From NCBI RefSeq assembly GCF_009733865.1, contig NZ_WOFB01000031.1, forward strand, positions 1 through 32,423: a stretch of 32,423 nt of DNA, written 5' to 3'. Each line of letters starts with the position of its first letter. The stretch's first letter is position 1. The translations under genes and the position numbers were made by a program. The notes beneath the pieces were generated by a model, which had not been told where the DNA came from, did not search any database, and was given only the letters and a program-made list of their open reading frames with translations. The DNA is from Oceanobacillus salinisoli (GTDB lineage Bacteria; Bacillota; Bacilli; Bacillales; Amphibacillaceae). Below, piece after piece: positions 32,080-32,423 of the stretch.

Positions 32080-32423
32080 ATGTTCAAAAAGTCCGGTGAA
32101 TATGACACATCTAAAGGGGACCTTCGACTAAGTACCGACACGTCCTGTGTCGAACGTCGAAGTCACCACATCCTGTGGAAGCTCGTCGGCCCGCTTTTCG
32201 TTCACGTATGGTAAGGAACTTCTACCAAAAATCGCCACGTCCTTGAAAAAGAAAAGCACTTTTTCTGCGTGCGATGTATCGCTGACGAAGTGTTCCTTGT
32301 CCTGTGGGCAACGTAGAAGTTACACACCACGCTTGGGGCCCGCTACTCAAAGCTTAGCCGCCTCGAACTTTAAGGCGCACAGGACGTGCTAGTGTCGGCG
32401 CCCGCAACAAATGTTTTCAGTGG
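32080..32423. repeat. Non-coding stretch of small hairpins with GTCCT/AGGAC loops
   Basis: After GGATGTTCAAAAAGTCCGG the sequence is GC-richer than its surroundings and packed with short perfect hairpins: CGACAC-GTCCT-GTGTCG (32136-32152), CCACA-TCC-TGTGG (32166-32178), GAAAAAG/CTTTTTC, GCGAT-GT-ATCGC, and GCAC-AGGAC-GTGC (32377-32389). CACGTCC and GTCCTGTG recur. Open frames across it have no ribosome-binding site. I recall similar repeats in related genomes. It is cut by the window end. Confidence 0.55.

Noticed and set aside
32147..32392. 81-residue open frame at the right edge
   Set aside because: It runs through inverted repeats, lacks a ribosome-binding site and has low-complexity, Ser/Cys-rich composition.

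Overview
The window looks like a chromosomal segment of a low-GC, endospore-forming Bacillaceae, most like the Oceanobacillus/Virgibacillus group; the genus is my inference from protein similarity recalled from memory. The gene order follows the Bacillus subtilis yfk-yfj-yfh-yga block up to an rRNA operon. Read from right to left it runs yfkF-like MFS transporter, yfkD, pdaA, yfjP/alkA, ..., yfhE, yfhF, recX, yfhH, yfhP, mutY, sspE, ygaC/ntdP, ygaD, gsaB, bcp, perR, ygzB, ygxA, then minus-strand rRNA promoters at the left edge. Spore genes (gamma-type SASP, PdaA) agree with a spore former.

Layout. 1-5,500: tandem rRNA promoters firing leftward, YgxA, YgzB, PerR with a near-perfect Per box, a minus-strand group (sugar transferase, D-2-hydroxyacid dehydrogenase, PduO-type adenosyltransferase), and Bcp peroxiredoxin. 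5,760-10,800: two-TM K+ channel, GsaB, YgaD-type ABC exporter, NtdP. 11,100-16,300: SspE, a 57-aa ORF, MutY, YfhP, YfhH, an SDR, RecX. 16,900-19,100: YfhF, a GNAT acetyltransferase behind a long structured leader, and the tiny gene yfhE. 19,100-22,000: a cluster of DnaA-box-like 9-mers, then a YtrA-type GntR regulator / ABC ATPase (frameshifted) / permease operon. 22,100-32,050: secreted ComEC-like metallo-beta-lactamase-fold protein, ClpE with two CtsR operators, AlkA-type glycosylase, PdaA, an antiporter, YfkD and an MFS transporter.

The most interesting material is intergenic. (1) The GNAT leader (about 17,870-18,123) contains a 20-codon upstream ORF and four successive mutually exclusive pairings, ending in a hairpin that buries the Shine-Dalgarno and is followed by a T-run. 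This is the architecture of a ribosome- or ligand-controlled attenuator. (2) Six DnaA-box-like 9-mers (two perfect) sit in 175 bp far from any dnaA gene. (3) Four unrelated-looking intergenic arrays share a strict 20-21 bp period. (4) Three composite copies of two approximately 130-bp palindromic elements share a core but have different termini. (5) The right edge holds a non-coding stretch of small hairpins with GTCCT/AGGAC loops.

Housekeeping and stress functions dominate: peroxide sensing (PerR, Bcp), DNA repair (MutY, RecX, AlkA), tetrapyrrole and cobalamin chemistry (GsaB, PduO), protein quality control (ClpE) and sporulation. Gene starts were chosen from ribosome-binding sites, so several differ from the longest open frame. 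Statements on homologues rest on memory; no database search was run.
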